The notes beneath the pieces are model-generated. The model did no database searches. It was not told the origin of the DNA and worked only from the letters and a program-made list of their open reading frames with translations. From Plantago elongata (lineage: Eukaryota > Streptophyta > Magnoliopsida > Lamiales > Plantaginaceae), in contig JAYMSP010000193.1 in the NCBI GenBank assembly GCA_036897095.1, positions 1-64,000 on the forward strand: DNA of 64,000 bases, read 5' to 3'. Numbering within the stretch: position 1 is the stretch's first letter; each line of letters opens with the position of its first letter. Shown piece by piece: positions 23,801 to 37,424 of the stretch. A program made the position numbers and the translations under genes.

Positions 23801-26800
23801 TTAGATTCCTACGTCCAATGGAAATGTCCTGATCGGGCAATATAACAGAAAACTTGAGTGGACGAATAATATATTTTTATGGTTATACAACAACTCTGTT
23901 GGTTTATGTATGGTAAATGAATATATATACACTCCTTTCAAGTCAATAAAATTAAAATTTAACTATAAAACTCTTAGATAATAAATGTAAAAATCTCAAT
24001 TAGATTATATAATAAACATAAAATTTTGAAAGAAATGCGTATTAATAAGATATTTGAGACGGATTAATGTTCTTAATTGCACATAAATTGTATAATTTTA
24101 TAATGAAAAGTTAGGGGATAAAGTTTTGTTTCATTTTATATAATACTATAAAAATTCAATTAAACAATATAAATTTGTTGATCCCGAAAAAATTCAAACC
24201 TAATAATTAACGGGGACGGATGGAGTATATGCACAATTTGAAAAATACGCACTTGATGACTTGACGCACAAGTCAAGCTGGTCAACATTTCGGTGAAATA
24301 CACACATTGTTCCAAGACAATATTGCAAGAACGGTCAAATATATTAGTACTATTTCAATTTAAGATGTTCAAATTCCAAATAATAATCAATAGATCATGT
24401 GTGAGTATGAATGTGAACTACTTTAAATTGGTATGAAGTGAATATGGCGTTTTGATCTCCCAAAATCCAAATGCAGCAAAAAGTAAGGAAAGTTTGATAT
24501 GCTAAAATGATCTTTGATATTTTTGTTCAAATTGCCACAATATAAATAGCGACATACGTTGATGACGACCAAAATTGAATAGTTTATACACTTAATCATG
24601 TATTTCAAAATAGAAATGTACATGGAATTTACGATTGAGATTGGTCTCGTGTAACTATCAAGTTGCTGATTTTGATTGATTAGTCTAATTGTCCTCTAGC
24701 TGGCATGAAGAGATTAGAAGGTAGATAGACTTCTCTGATATCGGATTGGTTCAATTAGATTTCACTAAGTAGGTACCCACTTTCTCTCACTTCAACTACA
24801 CAATTTCCCATTTCTATCATGTGATAATAAAACTATTCGTGATAATATTTCTTTTAATACCCCACTATTTTATTATTTAGAGAGGTGACATGATAAATGA
24901 TAATGGGAGTATTCTTAATTATTAATAATATTATCATGTGACACCAACTTCATTTGCGAAAGGCCACGGACCGTCCATTCTAGTGACCACTATCAAATGT
25001 TTTCAGTAATTACGTTGCAGTGATTCAACTTTCTCACTGTCTATTTATACATCACGGTCAATTAGTGTTGGAAAAAATTTATTTTATGTATATTAGAGTG
25101 AAACACTATCATTTTCTATTATTAAAGTAAGACTGATCAATTTATATACACTATTACAACACCACCCGTCCAATTTATATACTCCGGTTAATTTTTCAGT
25201 GAAATCGGTGACGTGGCAGCCGAACGAGCCATTTTCCCTCCAATTTTATATTTAAATTATATTTTTTAAATTTAAATTTAAATATGGGACACATTTCGAA
25301 TTCTCAATTAATAAATATAAAAAAATCAACAATTCCACAAAGAATAACTTAGACCCAAGTAATAAAATTTAGTTGTCATCTTGATATGATACACAACTAT
25401 CAAAAGATCACAAATCACAATAATAAAATGCATAATCAGAACTCCAACATGAAATGGTAGCTAACTTGGAATTCTTAAGATGGATTCATGCTATTCTCAT
25501 GTCAATTTAACTACAAATTAATTATAAATTATAAAAAAGAAAAGACAAAATAAATAAAGTAAAATGTGATTTTAATTTTACTAGATGCTTTTCCAATGTC
25601 AAAATTGAACTCTAAAGAAACTTTATATTCTTCAATGTACAAAATAAATTATTAGATTCATAATTTTATATAATACTAGCCAGTACTTTACAACTATAAA
25701 TTTTAATATATTTCCGAAAAATTCGTACGTACATATGCTTACGAGCACGGACCTTTTCGTCAAAGGATTGATTAATTATGAAATCATTATCTTCAGACGA
25801 ATCTTTTATTTTATATGCACACCTTTAGAACCTCAAAATAACATTACAATATAACCTTACTAGCGCGAACTTTTTTGTAGGAGTACGTATACTAGTTAAA
25901 CTACAGTATTTTTTCAGGCGAATCATTTAATTCAGATACATGTCTTTAGAATTAAAAAACATCAAGTTGATCTGCACTTTGCAGTAGTTAGAAAGTTGAC
26001 GGTCTAAAATGGTTCTAGCGAAGAGATAGCCGCAGTCCAGTATGGTAATGTCCGTTTCAAAGTGACACCAACGGCTGCACGGTGAACCAGGAGGGTCCAC
26101 ACCATGCTATGATGATATAATTGATAATTTGCTCCTCGAATCAACGGTTCTCAAGCTCTGTACCTCCATTGGTCCAATATGCTTCCTCTTATTGAACACA
26201 TTCATGCCATGTTCCTTTACCAATCTTCATATGTACTCCCATAACTCGATTGGAATAATGTACGTTGCCACTTCTACCTAAAACGTTTTATTATTTTAAT
26301 TTCATATCTCAACCTTTTAAAATAGTGTAGCTCCGGATTCTTTATATATATCTTAAAACTGTATTAATAGTATCATATATGAGTAAATTAAATTTAAAGT
26401 TCAACGGTATTAGTTAGATAAAATCAAAGGATAAAAACAATAGAACAGAGAAAGTATAATCTAATTCTAATTTAGTTCATTGACTAATTATTTATTTTCA
26501 CTATTGTTTTATATTGTTGCATGCTCTTTACAATTTACACATAACAGTTACCTACAAGCTTCATGTTCCAAACACCTTTATTTACCTTTTTAGTGTGCCA
26601 TTATAACCAACCCTGAACTAATTGATGTTCCTACTTGTTATAAGAATCGATCTTTATGAATGGTTGGCTTGTTATGGATCAAGATCGTCTTTGATTAAGG
26701 CGATCGAGTTCGAAAATCATTAATTAGAAGCTCGTTTTGCTTATCGGTCGTCTTCATAATGCTCGATTTAATATGTCTTTTTCGGTAACGAACTTGAAAT

Positions 26801-28583
26801 GTGATAGATCATTTTGTTTATAAGGCGAATCAAACTTAATTAGAATTCGAGTCAAGCTCATTAAATGGATGTTTTACTCGTTTAGTAAAACGACATTACT
26901 GTATATCTTTGTGCAATCAATCGAGGAAAGCCTTGCTCACACATGGGCCATGGCTCCACCTCTGACAAGTGACAACAATGCTAATGCCCGGTGTTACCGA
27001 CTAAAGGGCACTGTGGCAACATTTTACAGGATCAACTGTGGTGAGAGGCTCCTTGGTCCAGTCCAGTCACAGCCTAATCTAAGGGGCTATAAGTTGGTCT
27101 GCCCAATATTGAAAAGGTATGTCCTTAAAGATCCAGCCCAAATCATTTATTAGGCCCACATCTTCTTGAGGTTTTGATTCTTGGGAGTGATTTATATACT
27201 CTTTTGAAATCAACACTTAAAAAAAAGATCGTTATATCATTTGTATTTTATGATGTAAAAAAGTTATATATCATCATACTAAATGTATAATTTTAAGTGT
27301 GAAAATGATATATCTACACTCTATAATACAACGTTTTTGTTACATTTACATTCTATGATACATTATTTTTTTATAGATATTTATTTGAAACTTGAATCTC
27401 GAACTCGAAGTGCTTACAAGAATTTCCACTTGATTCATCTTTTTGGGTCAAAGTCTGTTTCTTTCCTGATTTATCAGAGTCAATCACTCTCAATCATAGG
27501 AAATGAGATATTTCACTTACCTCAAACTCTCAAAGCATCATTACAGATTTATACAGATGCTTTTGGTTTTCATAACATGGAAAATAAAAAGGAAGAAAAT
27601 TTCCGAAGAAATTATGGTGCAAGTGCAACTCCGGCATTGGCAACGTCGTCGTCACGCATTTATTTTATCCAATTGAAATCTCTAAAATACACGTGTGAAG
27701 CCCTCGGCCAATAACATGAAGAGAAACTATTTGAACCTCAATTCTTTCTGGTTAATTGCACCCTGCAACATAACTATGAAAAGTCCCACACTTTGCTACC
27801 TAATACTTTATGTTCCAGTATATTCCATCAGTCCTATGAGCATATAATGAGGATTTTGGCATGTGAGGAAATTGAGTACACCTGTATATTTTGAAATTAC
27901 TTTGATATTGTACTTAAATCTTTTATGAAATTTACAATTACTAAGTAATTTAATCAAAATAACGTTATTTAAAAAATTAATAATCGATGGACGTAAAGTC
28001 ATAGTTATGTTATTGTATATATTTAGTTACCATATGTAAGATATAAAATATCAACTATTTAACTATTCATTTAAAATATAATAAATCAAGATTATTATAA
28101 CATGAAAAGTTTAAAAATAATGATTCGCTATCTTATGGTTAAAATTGAACTACAAAATTTAATGCGTAAAAATAAATTGACATTATTCCTTCCTCCCATA
28201 TTAACCATGCACATAAAACCCGCATACTAGAAAATGATGATTAAGTTCTAAAAATTCTACCCTAACAAAACTCAATTTTAGGATGCTTGTGAAAATTCCG
28301 ACAGTTTAACGGGTAGAAGTTACAAACTTATACTCCATACGTACCGATGTGTAAATTGTTCTCCACCAAGAAACAAAAACGGAATAATGACTGTTAAACA
28401 AATTTCCAATCACTCGAAATGAAGTTGAAAATTTCCCCTCTTCACAAATTACACACAGCCAAAAGATCTTTCTCCTGAAACTCACAACCATTCACTGAAT
28501 CACATTCAGTAAACACGCAACTGCGTTTTGCTGAAATCTCAAAACCTGGAACTCTTCTTTCTCTCTCCACCAGCTCTATCGCC
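20883..28583. other. gene-poor AT-rich block
   Basis: About 7.7 kb between the TPR gene and the PHT4;1-type gene without any coding sequence I can assign. It contains a Stowaway-like MITE (23930-24225). Two patches are distinctly richer in G+C (about 26010-26215 and 26915-27160). A further patch at about 22130-22420 includes GCATATAAGGGG. The rest is AT-rich and repetitive-looking. The last 100 bp before 28584 is the pyrimidine-rich leader of the transporter gene. Confidence 0.5.
23930..24225. mobile_element. Stowaway-like MITE (decayed)
   Basis: The right end GGGACGGATGGAG followed by TA is the standard Stowaway terminus. The left end CACTCCTTTC, preceded by TA, is a degraded partner. Length is about 296 bp, AT-rich and non-coding. 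The right end is convincing; the left end is tentative. Confidence 0.5.
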
Positions 28584-31500
28584 ATGAACGCGAGAGCTTT
28601 GCTGATTTCATACTACTCAGCTCCAAAACACCACTCCAATTCTCACAAACGAACCTCCAAGCCATCGCCGAGCGTCCAGTATTGCCCTTGCGGACATTCC
28701 GATTTTCTCCGTGTTTTTCCGGCTAGGAATGGCTTGATTAGGCTTAGGAAGAGGAGAGTTATAGTGTTGGCGGATGTGAAGTCGGAGCGTTACGACGCTG
28801 TTGAATCGGTGCCGGAGAGTGTGGAATTGAAATCCGATGTGTTTGCGACGGAAGGTAGCGATGAGGACGTGGTCATGGTGCCATGGTGGGAACAGTTTCC
28901 GAGGCGTTGGGTGATTGTGTTGCTGTGCTTCTCAGCTTTTCTGCTTTGTAATATGGATCGAGTAAGCATCATTGATGAATCCTTATGTTTTTTTCTAGTA
29001 ATCGAGCATGCACTATATGCGTAGATAGAGTAGTTGTTATTGAGTTTTTTGTGGTTCATGAGTTTGTTTAGCAGGCACATAGTGTTTTTTAATTGTTAAG
29101 TGTATATGTTATTGCGATGTGGATATATGGCTGTTTAATTGAGCTGATGCAGTTCCAGAGTTGTCGTTTTGGACCTTTTGGTAATACATAGTGATAAGTC
29201 ATTTCATTGCATGTGGAAACATTGTGTTGCATAGTGATGCATGATCGAGCTAAAGTAGTTTAAGAGTTCATGCCTTTTGTTTTGCAGCACATTTTGTTTG
29301 CATTTAATGACGTGCCTAGGTTTAGAAATTGAGAGATGTTTGTTTACTCCATTTAACAAGAAGAAGCTATGGAGTTTAGTGGTGCTTTACAACGACTAGT
29401 TTTCATTGAGTGGATTAATTGATGTTGTAGGTAAACATGAGCATTGCAATTCTTCCAATGGCGTCAGAGTTTCACTGGAGTCCGACAACTGTTGGTTTAA
29501 TACAATCTTCATTTTTCTGGGGATACCTCCTGACTCAGGTAAGAACGTAATCGTCATTATATACCCAAGTAATTTTTCAACATATGCATATGCAGCCTGA
29601 GTCCGAATTACTTCACAAAGTCTTCTATACGAACTTGGGCATTAGTTCTTGAAAGAGATCCTCCCCTTGAGCTGTGCGAATATATAACATGATACACAAT
29701 CAATCATCCAGGTGTGTTAATTGGTTTCTTTTTATTTTATGGCTTGAAGCTCAGGTCGCTGGAGGTATATGGGCAGACACTATGGGTGGGAAGTTTGTCT
29801 TAGGATTTGGAGTGGTTTGGTGGTCAGTAGCCACGATACTCACGCCTGTCGCGGCAAAACTTGGTTTGCCATACTTACTCATTGTTCGTGCTTTTATGGG
29901 TGTTGGCGAGGTCAGTACTTTGCACTATTTATTTATTTATTTTATGAATATAATTATTATTTTCTTTTTTGTTCCCTACTTAGTGTTTTGCTTTTCTTTT
30001 TGGATAATAAATTACTAATTGAAAGCCTTAGCTTGTCTTTAATTTTCCATGTTTGACTTTGAGGCATTTTTGTCATTCTTGCATGAATTATGATATAGTT
30101 TCTACTTTTATTTACTTTAATTGAGTTGAAATGCTGCAGGGTGTTGCGATGCCTGCAATGAATAACATACTGGCGAAATGGGTGCCTATATCAGAGAGAA
30201 GTAGATCACTGGCATTGGTTTATAGTGGGATGTATATTGGATCTGTGACCGGTTTTGCCTTTTCACCAATGCTCATTCATAACTATGGATGGCCCTCAGT
30301 GTTTTTCTCGTTTGGTTCCTTAGGCACAGTTTGGCTTGCACTGTGGATCAGCAAGGTAGAGATATGCTTGTATGGGCGTTATCCAATGACCCTCATTTGA
30401 TTTAACTCTTTTTCATGTATTACTTTTTCCCTCAAGAACTTGCTTGAGAAATATTACTCAGTTTTAAGTACATAATTCAGGCACACAGTTCACCTCTCGA
30501 GGATCCTGAACTACTGCCCGGGGAAAGGAAGCTGATATTTGCAAAATGTCAATCTAAGGAAACTGTCAAGTCTATACCATGGAAATTAATATTATCAAAG
30601 CCGCCTGTATGGGCCTTGATAGTGTCTCATTTCTGTCACAATTATGGGACATTTATCCTTCTTACTTGGATGCCGACATATTATCACCAGGTATCTTTTC
30701 ATCATTTTGCATCAGGTAACATCTTCGCAAATAAGGTATTTATAGGCATTAGACGGACGCTACACTAACTACGCCCATACTATCTAACCATAACACCCTA
30801 TCTCAACTGGAGGGAATGGACTCTTACCAGTCACCAGTCACCACCAAACTAATGTATGGTTGCTTCCTGTTCCATTGAACCCAAGTCCTAAGCATGAACA
30901 GGACAACATACTTTGTCCTTGCAAGTTGCAGTTTAATTTAATATGAGTGCCAGATAAACTGACAGCTAAACTACTATCAACAAAATTATACTATAAATTA
31001 GCACCTCTTAGTACTGCAATGAAAGTGAGTCCATCACGTTTCATATTAAGGTTTGGTTCTAATTGGTTTTGGAGATAATATTCATTTTCCTTGCGTTTAT
31101 GCTCATTAGTAGTTTATGAGATGATGTTTGTTTTCAACTTCTTTTCATGTTTAAATCACCATCATTATACCAGATGTGTCAAAATTAACATTTTGACTGG
31201 AACTTCTTTTTTTAATCTTTGCTATTACAGGTATTGAAATTCAATCTTACTGAATCCGGACTCTTTTCTGTCTTCCCTTGGCTTACAATGGCCATTTCTG
31301 CAAATTTTGGGGGTTGGATTGCCGATACTCTTGTGACTAAAGGTGTATCTGTGACCACGGTTAGAAAGGTATGCACAGTGTTATTCTGTCTTCCAGTAAA
31401 GAGATGAAGTCGTGCAGACGTGAGACTTTGTTCTATTCTGTCTGTTGGCTCAAAGTTAATTGAGTGAAATTTATAAGAACAAGTGCACAACCTAAATAAG

Positions 31501-32089
31501 ATACTGTCAGAGTATCAGAATAAATTAATAATTGGTTAGTGAATCAGGGATAAATAACAGAATCTTTCTTTTTTATGCAGTTGAATTTTCCTATTATCAC
31601 CTGATCACCTGTAATGGCTGTTTAAGTTTTAGACTTCTTACACAATAATACGGACCATGTTCCTACATTTCCTGTGCAGGTCATGCAGACAATTGGATTT
31701 CTGGGTCCTGCTTTCTTCTTAACTCAGTTAAGCCATGTGGAATCTCCTACAATGGCAGTTTTGTGCATGGCATGCAGTCAGGTCAGTCCATGCTTTTTCT
31801 TTTTTTGCAGTATGTCTCCTTTGAATCAAATTTGTTTACTGTAGTTTGTTTAAAAACAATAGAATGAACTCTCGATATGAAAACAAATAAACAATTGTTC
31901 ATTTTCCTTTGGATAATGTATAAGCTCAGGTATGTCTCTGTAATGTAACTTCAACTATATCCTTTTTTTTCTTATACTTCATATAATTAATTAATTACTG
32001 AAAACGCTTCTTTTATAGGGAGCTGATGCCTTTTCACAGTCAGGGTTGTACTCGAATCATCAAGATATTGCTCCCCGATATTCAGTAAG

Positions 32090-32162
<73 letters not shown>

Positions 32163-33306
32163 TCGTTCTTTTATTACATCATATATACTGGTGGAGACGA
32201 ATATTACTGACAAATATTGTCAATTTTTCATAAAAGTTTCACTTCACCTATTATTATGAAGTTATACTCCCTGTCCAAGAACAAGTTTCCAGTTTCGTAT
32301 TCGTTGAGTTTGTTCTTCTTTATATGTTTAATACTGTATAATTTTTAGGATTAATTTGTATTAAACAGACCATTAGCATAAGTCAACAAAACGAAATGGT
32401 ACTTAAAACTGACTGCTGCTATTGCACCGGGACTATTTCTTTTTTCATCTTGCAGTGTAGGTACCTTTCACCCTGACTCTATTTTATGTGCATATGATAC
32501 ATTAGACGTCCATTTGTTCGAATTTTGCAGGGTGTGTTGCTTGGTCTTTCTAACACAGCTGGAGTGCTGGCTGGGGTTCTGGGGACTGCTGCGACTGGTT
32601 ATATATTGCAACATGGTATGCTCTAATCTGAAATAACTGACACTGTAAAATGTTTTGGTATGGAAATGAATGTGTTTGAATGATGGGTAATGGAAACTAA
32701 CATTAAAATGCATATAAGAAGCTGCAGTCTGTGTCTTCTCTCTCATTTCTGCCGGTAAAAGAATTTTGAGTCGAAAGTCGACATTAAAAGGTCATGCTTC
32801 TTATTTAGAGTCGATTAACGGAACTTGTGGGGACATATTCTGTCCACATTCCTTTTTCTATCATAGCATTTGGTTTCTGTATAGGATGAAAAACATTCTC
32901 TCCACAACCAGTCACTAAGCGCTGCTATAAAACTAACAAGCACTACTTGTATGTCATAACCTGACCCAAAGTCCCGAACTCATGTAATTTTCCTAATTGA
33001 AGTGTTGGTTAATGTCCTGCGTGTGAATTGCTGCATAATTCCCAGATGACTTCTTTTTTCTTTTCATCTTCAACTTGCCACATCCCATCGTCACATGTGA
33101 AACTAGTAAATTTCAGTCATCAAGTACCTGCATACTGAATAAGAAGAAATTTCCCCTTTTTATTCCAAGCTATGTTTGAGATTAAACTTTGAATTATTTC
33201 TGTTTCAGGTTCCTGGGATAATGTATTTGAGGTATCAGTTGGATTATATTTAGTTGGCACTGTGGTGTTTAATCTGTTCGCGACTGGAGAGAAAATAATT
33301 GACTAG
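28584..33306 (+). CDS. PHT4;1: plastid inorganic phosphate transporter, PHT4;1/ANTR1 type
   Basis: Ten coding exons: 28584-28961, 29431-29538, 29755-29910, 30140-30355, 30481-30690, 31231-31368, 31680-31781, 32019-32084, 32531-32615, 33209-33306. All junctions are GT..AG and in phase, giving 518 residues. The protein is a major-facilitator (SLC17-like) transporter; Arabidopsis PHT4;1 is a thylakoid-membrane Na+-dependent phosphate transporter. The first roughly 95 residues form a Ser/Arg-rich transit region ending at [16 protein letters not shown], where transmembrane helix 1 begins. Family motifs include [79 protein letters not shown] and LLGLSNTAG. About 12 hydrophobic helices are seen. Intron 8 begins with a long TAA microsatellite next to the donor. 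Exon structure and motifs favour PHT4;1 over other PHT4 members. Confidence 0.93.
32091..32162 (+). repeat. (TAA)~24 microsatellite abutting a splice donor
   Basis: About 71 bp of uninterrupted ATA/TAA repeats begin immediately after the GTAAGT donor (32085-32090) of intron 8 of the PHT4;1-type gene. Confidence 0.97.
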
Positions 33307-34310
33307 TACCACAAGGATAAATCAGCTATGGAGAAGGAACAAGAGCCGGAAATTCAAAACTTGACATTGAAACAAGCAGCTGGAAATATACTACCTGCTG
33401 ATCATACTCTACGTCACGATTTGTGTTCATTTACAGAACTGAGCTTGAGATTCATTTGACTTCGAATCCGCAGTTCCACGAGATTCCTGAGCCAATACAC
33501 TATTAGGATGAACAAAAGCCCCAACTAGGAATTATAGGGGGTGCACAGCTTTACTGTACATAATAAGGTATGTAACTTGACCAATTTTTGTAGATTTATG
33601 GAAATCCAATCCGTGTTTATAAATACGTTCTGCTATATTCTTTATTTTATAGTTCTAGTAATTTAATACAATCATTACCTGTGCCTGCAGATATATACAT
33701 GTTTATTACAGCGTGGCTATTCATATTTATACACGAGTATCCATGTATTTTTCGTGAGTATATAGCTCGTTTATTCCTTGTGAACTTATGTTCGTACTGG
33801 AAAATATACTGGAAAAGGTTTACAAAATGGCAAAGCATAGGCTTGAAACTCTGTTTTTCAGAGGGTCCAGTGCTAATAGTCATAGCATGCGCTTCAAACT
33901 CCTTTAAAGGAGTACTCCTCGGAGTAGAGGTTGCCATTCAGTAAGCCTAGCTAGTTCTTTGTGAGTGTACTGTTTTTAAGTTTATAAAGCTTTTGTTACT
34001 GTACATGAGAAAGGAATGGTCACTGGACATTGGACATTGGACATTGGACTGTATATGTAAGTTACTGATGGATGATGGAGTGATAATCTTCAAATTCTAG
34101 TACATGCATATTTCAGAAAATGCAACTATGCAAGTGCATTGTATATTGATTCTTCATGAGCATATATATGTATACAAATTAATATGGTTGACAACCCAAA
34201 TAAACACCCAAAGCAAAATAAAACCAACAATGTATAGAAAACGCAACAAAGTTCAACGATCAATATGCCCTTCTGCTCCTCTTGTCCATTTCAGGAAAAT
34301 TATCACCATT
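33307..34310. other. PHT4;1-CYP86A convergent intergenic region
   Basis: About 1 kb between two stop codons, including both 3' untranslated regions. A small GGACATT triplication sits at about 34024-34047. No gene is recognised. Confidence 0.5.
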
Positions 34311-35873
34311 CTATGCAGACATTGCAGCCTTGGATGGCTCATCCAGCTCACGATGCTGCAGATAAACTTTCAGGCCATTCTTCATAAATAGAGTCAGAGA
34401 CATCTTCTGCTCAACCCGGTGACCTGTAACCAAAGATAGGCGGTAACGGAGCAACACAGCTGAGACGACTGACTTCATCTGCAAGTATGCTAGGTCCTTT
34501 CCCAAGCAAGTCCTTGGTCCACCATTGAATGCGACGAACTTGTACCCATCCTTTGGTGGCTCAAACTTGTCCTCTGCGGCTGTAAGCCATCGCTCCGGCT
34601 TAAATTCCTGGCAGTCTTCACCCCATATGCTCTTCATCCTCCCAACAGAGTAGATAGAATAAGTAACAGTAGAACCCGCTGGTACCACACTCCCATCAGG
34701 CAGAACATCATCAGAAATGACATATTTGAAATCTTCAGGCACAGAAGGGTACAGACGTAGAGTCTCAGCCAATGCAGCCTTGAGATAGACTAGACGGTCT
34801 GCTTCATCAAATGACAAGGGCTCCTCGATCCATTTCTGAGTGTCTTTTCCTCTGGTGTCTTGTAGAACGGTTGTGAGTTCGTTGATGATCTTTTGCTCCA
34901 CACGGGATGTGTTCATTACGAGCCAGAAGAACCAGCTGAGAGCCACGGAGGAAGTGTCCCTACCTGCAAGGACGAAGTTCAATGCTATCCGTTTCAGGAC
35001 TGTCTCTGGGAAAGAGTTCCCATCGATATCTTTTTTCTTCATGAACCTTGACAATAGATCATCCGATGGCATCTCTTTTCGTGCATCTAAAGCTTCGGTC
35101 ATGTAATTTTCTACGATCTGTAAGCTTCTGCGCAACCTTCTTTCAGCTCCAACATCGAATATTTTCTTCAACCTCCATAGAAATCCAGGGTACAGTAGTC
35201 TCTGTAGTGTAGCTTCAGTTGCTGAATCGAACGCAATGGCAAATGGATTTTCAGGCATCTCTGGGGAGAGAGTTTCAGGGTCTTTACCGAAGGTTAACCC
35301 ACAAATGTTGTCGAATGTTAATCGAAGCAACAAGTCTTGCAAGTCAACCGCCGTATGTTCTTTCGTAGCTTTCTCCAAAATGATCCATAACCGTGTTCTG
35401 ATGGTCCTGTTCACCCACCTAGCCATTGCTTGTCGTAGGGTCCTCGTGGTGAACTCCAGTGCAGCCGTCTTTCGTTGGATGAGCCATGTTTCTCCATCGC
35501 TGTTGAATATGCCTTGGCCTAGAAGGTCATGGAATGCAGTTTGCCATGTAGGCCCTTTCGGGTAGTTATCAAACCTAGTTCGGAGAATGTGCTCAATGTT
35601 CTTAGGGTGGCATGTCACTGTGTAGAACCCCTGTTTGCGAGCAAAAAACGGGATGGCAATTGTGGTCGTTTGGTATGTTGCTGCACTCCCCGTCGCATGG
35701 AGGTTCCCAGCTATCCAATCATGGATTCGTCCCCGGTTCATGAATAGGTAAGGGAGTGAGCCGAATAAAGGCAATGTTTTCGGACCAGTGAGCTTTCGCG
35801 TTAGGAGATAGAACCATAGGAGGTATGTTGATGCTGCAGCTGCTAAAGCAAAGTAAAGCAGTACAGTGTCCAT
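34311..35873 (-). CDS. CYP86A: cytochrome P450 CYP86A, fatty acid omega-hydroxylase
   Basis: Intronless 520-residue P450. CYP86A enzymes sit in the ER membrane and hydroxylate the terminal carbon of C16-C18 fatty acids, supplying omega-hydroxy acids for cutin and suberin. Residues 1-24 form the membrane anchor. Diagnostic motifs are [17 protein letters not shown] (186-202), the I-helix AGRDTS (303-308), ExxR at ETLR (370-373), PERW (426-429) and the heme loop [10 protein letters not shown] with Cys456. I chose the ATG at 35873 although the frame stays open for 55 more codons. The family match begins at [10 protein letters not shown], and the upstream extension runs through a TATATATATAG stretch (about 35995-36006) that looks like the TATA box. 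A single exon is usual for this subfamily (CYP86A2/A4/A8). Which member it is cannot be settled here. Confidence 0.95.
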   Translation of the reverse strand: MDTVLLYFALAAAASTYLLWFYLLTRKLTGPKTLPLFGSLPYLFMNRGRIHDWIAGNLHATGSAATYQTTTIAIPFFARKQGFYTVTCHPKNIEHILRTRFDNYPKGPTWQTAFHDLLGQGIFNSDGETWLIQRKTAALEFTTRTLRQAMARWVNRTIRTRLWIILEKATKEHTAVDLQDLLLRLTFDNICGLTFGKDPETLSPEMPENPFAIAFDSATEATLQRLLYPGFLWRLKKIFDVGAERRLRRSLQIVENYMTEALDARKEMPSDDLLSRFMKKKDIDGNSFPETVLKRIALNFVLAGRDTSSVALSWFFWLVMNTSRVEQKIINELTTVLQDTRGKDTQKWIEEPLSFDEADRLVYLKAALAETLRLYPSVPEDFKYVISDDVLPDGSVVPAGSTVTYSIYSVGRMKSIWGEDCQEFKPERWLTAAEDKFEPPKDGYKFVAFNGGPRTCLGKDLAYLQMKSVVSAVLLRYRLSLVTGHRVEQKMSLTLFMKNGLKVYLQHRELDEPSKAAMSA

Positions 35874-35994
35874 GATGTTTTGGTGGTGATAGGTAAAAAA
35901 TGTTTGAAGAGTGCACTTCCTCTTGGTAGTGCTAGTGTGATTGTTAAAGTAGGAAGTGAATCTGTGAATGAGATAGGTGAGATGAATTGTGGGT

Positions 35995-36007
35995 GTATAT
36001 ATATAGA
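35995..36007 (-). promoter_or_regulatory. TATA box of the CYP86A gene
   Basis: The minus strand reads CTCTCTATATATATACACCC about 125-135 bp before the chosen ATG. This spacing suits a TATA box with a leader of about 100 bp. Confidence 0.5.
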
Positions 36008-37276
36008 GAGTGACATTTCTGGGAAGAATTAGGAACAAGTTGTTGAGAAAAAGATTTGGGAGTGAAGAAATAGAGTCATAGTTTGGTTTGATAATGAAGA
36101 CTTGTACTAAAAGAGGTTTGAATCCATACGAAAGGAAAAATATAGATACGAACTTGTTTGCTAGTTTTAGTGTAACTGAAGCTTAGTGAAACTATGGCCT
36201 GGATATTTTATTAGCAACAAGTACACGACAGAAGACACAATGTACAGGTGCTAAACCATTTAGTTTTAACAAAACTGGATTTAAAGAATATTAGTAATAC
36301 AAATTAAAGTCCGCGTCGAGATCAATTGTGTTTATATTAAAACTATAAACAATATTGAAATATTTAAAAAAACACTAGTACTAACAATTGAAAAAACTGC
36401 TCTCTTTTATGATTTGCTGAAACAGTAACTTGGTTAGTAGTGCAAGTCTCTCTTGCCAGTTTACTATAACTGGTAAGTTGGTAGTATATTGACAAGCAAG
36501 TATCCCTAGTTTCAATTTCATTCTGAAGAAGAAACTTCTTTTCTAATTACTTTATTTGATCCTATATGTTTACTGTTCTGTCAATTTGGTCCAGTAAGTT
36601 TTTAAATGTCACTATTGATTATGTAAGTTCTCAAAAATCTAGTTTTGCTGTTTTGGTACTCAATTCAGGGGCAAATAACTTGCACTCCTTCGAAGCGTCA
36701 AGTGTCATTAAAACTAGCTTTCCGAACGCGATCTGTAGAACCTGGGCCATCTGTTCACTACTAGAATATAACACATATAGAGTAAAAGCTTGCTGCTTGT
36801 AGTAAGTCGTCATGCACATAATAGTAGTGTCTTCACTTGCAAGGAGCCAAGAGGAGATCTAGCTAGTTCTATATCTGCAATTCACCTAACCCACACAGGA
36901 AAAGACAGCATTCAGCCAAGTTTATGTAAGATGTTTCTATGTGTAGGACAAGTTATCCTTCACTTCTGGGTTGTTGAGAATATTGCATTTTGTTCCAACA
37001 CCTAGGCAAGACTATTGTAAGCCCATCTTCACTTCTTAAGAAATAGTAACCTCCTCGTTTAGTTGTTAAAGGCATGGATTTACCAAGTTTATGGACAAGA
37101 TTGGGTCAAACTACCCAGTTTTATATATATTATTAATCAATGACAAAACCGGTATGAGTTTTGTCTAGTATTCATAAATGATTTTTATGAAAACTGAATT
37201 TAAGTTAATCAAGCAAATGTAATATTAACGTAGCGAGAGTATCTCCTTCATTTGGCATGTTACATGAAAATACTCC

Positions 37277-37424
37277 GAGGCTGATTAGGATAGCATTTAA
37301 ATGACTCCATTTGGTTCGATGAACAGTGATTTGGTCTAAAATACACTTCAAATACCCCATTTCAATTCTATTCCAAACACAATTTCATAAAAATGCTCAT
37401 TCAAATGTCATGCCAATCAGCCCC
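37277..37424. mobile_element. Tourist-like MITE (copy 3)
   Basis: The left end GAGGCTGATTAGGATAGCAT and right end ATGCCAATCAGCCCC are inverted repeats. The inner TTTAAATG and CATTCAAATG blocks extend the pairing to about 25 bp. It is followed by TTA; the left flank (TCC) does not preserve the TSD. The interior shares TTTGGTTCGATGAACA and CATTTCAATTCTATTCC with copy 2. It is 148 bp long. Confidence 0.7.

Noticed and set aside
26869-27153. 94-codon frame in the gene-poor block
   Set aside because: No family match, no splice context or promoter. Kept only as a compositional island.
32265-32330. Stowaway left end (ACTCCCTGTCC) in PHT4;1 intron 8
   Set aside because: No partner terminus found within a reasonable distance; a chance match or a fragment too short to call.
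33647-33944. overlapping frames on both strands downstream of PHT4;1
   Set aside because: Neither has family resemblance or gene structure; the region lies between two 3' untranslated regions.
35874-36038. 55-codon N-terminal extension of the CYP86A frame
   Set aside because: It runs through the probable TATA box and leader, and CYP86A proteins begin at MDTV-like sequences.
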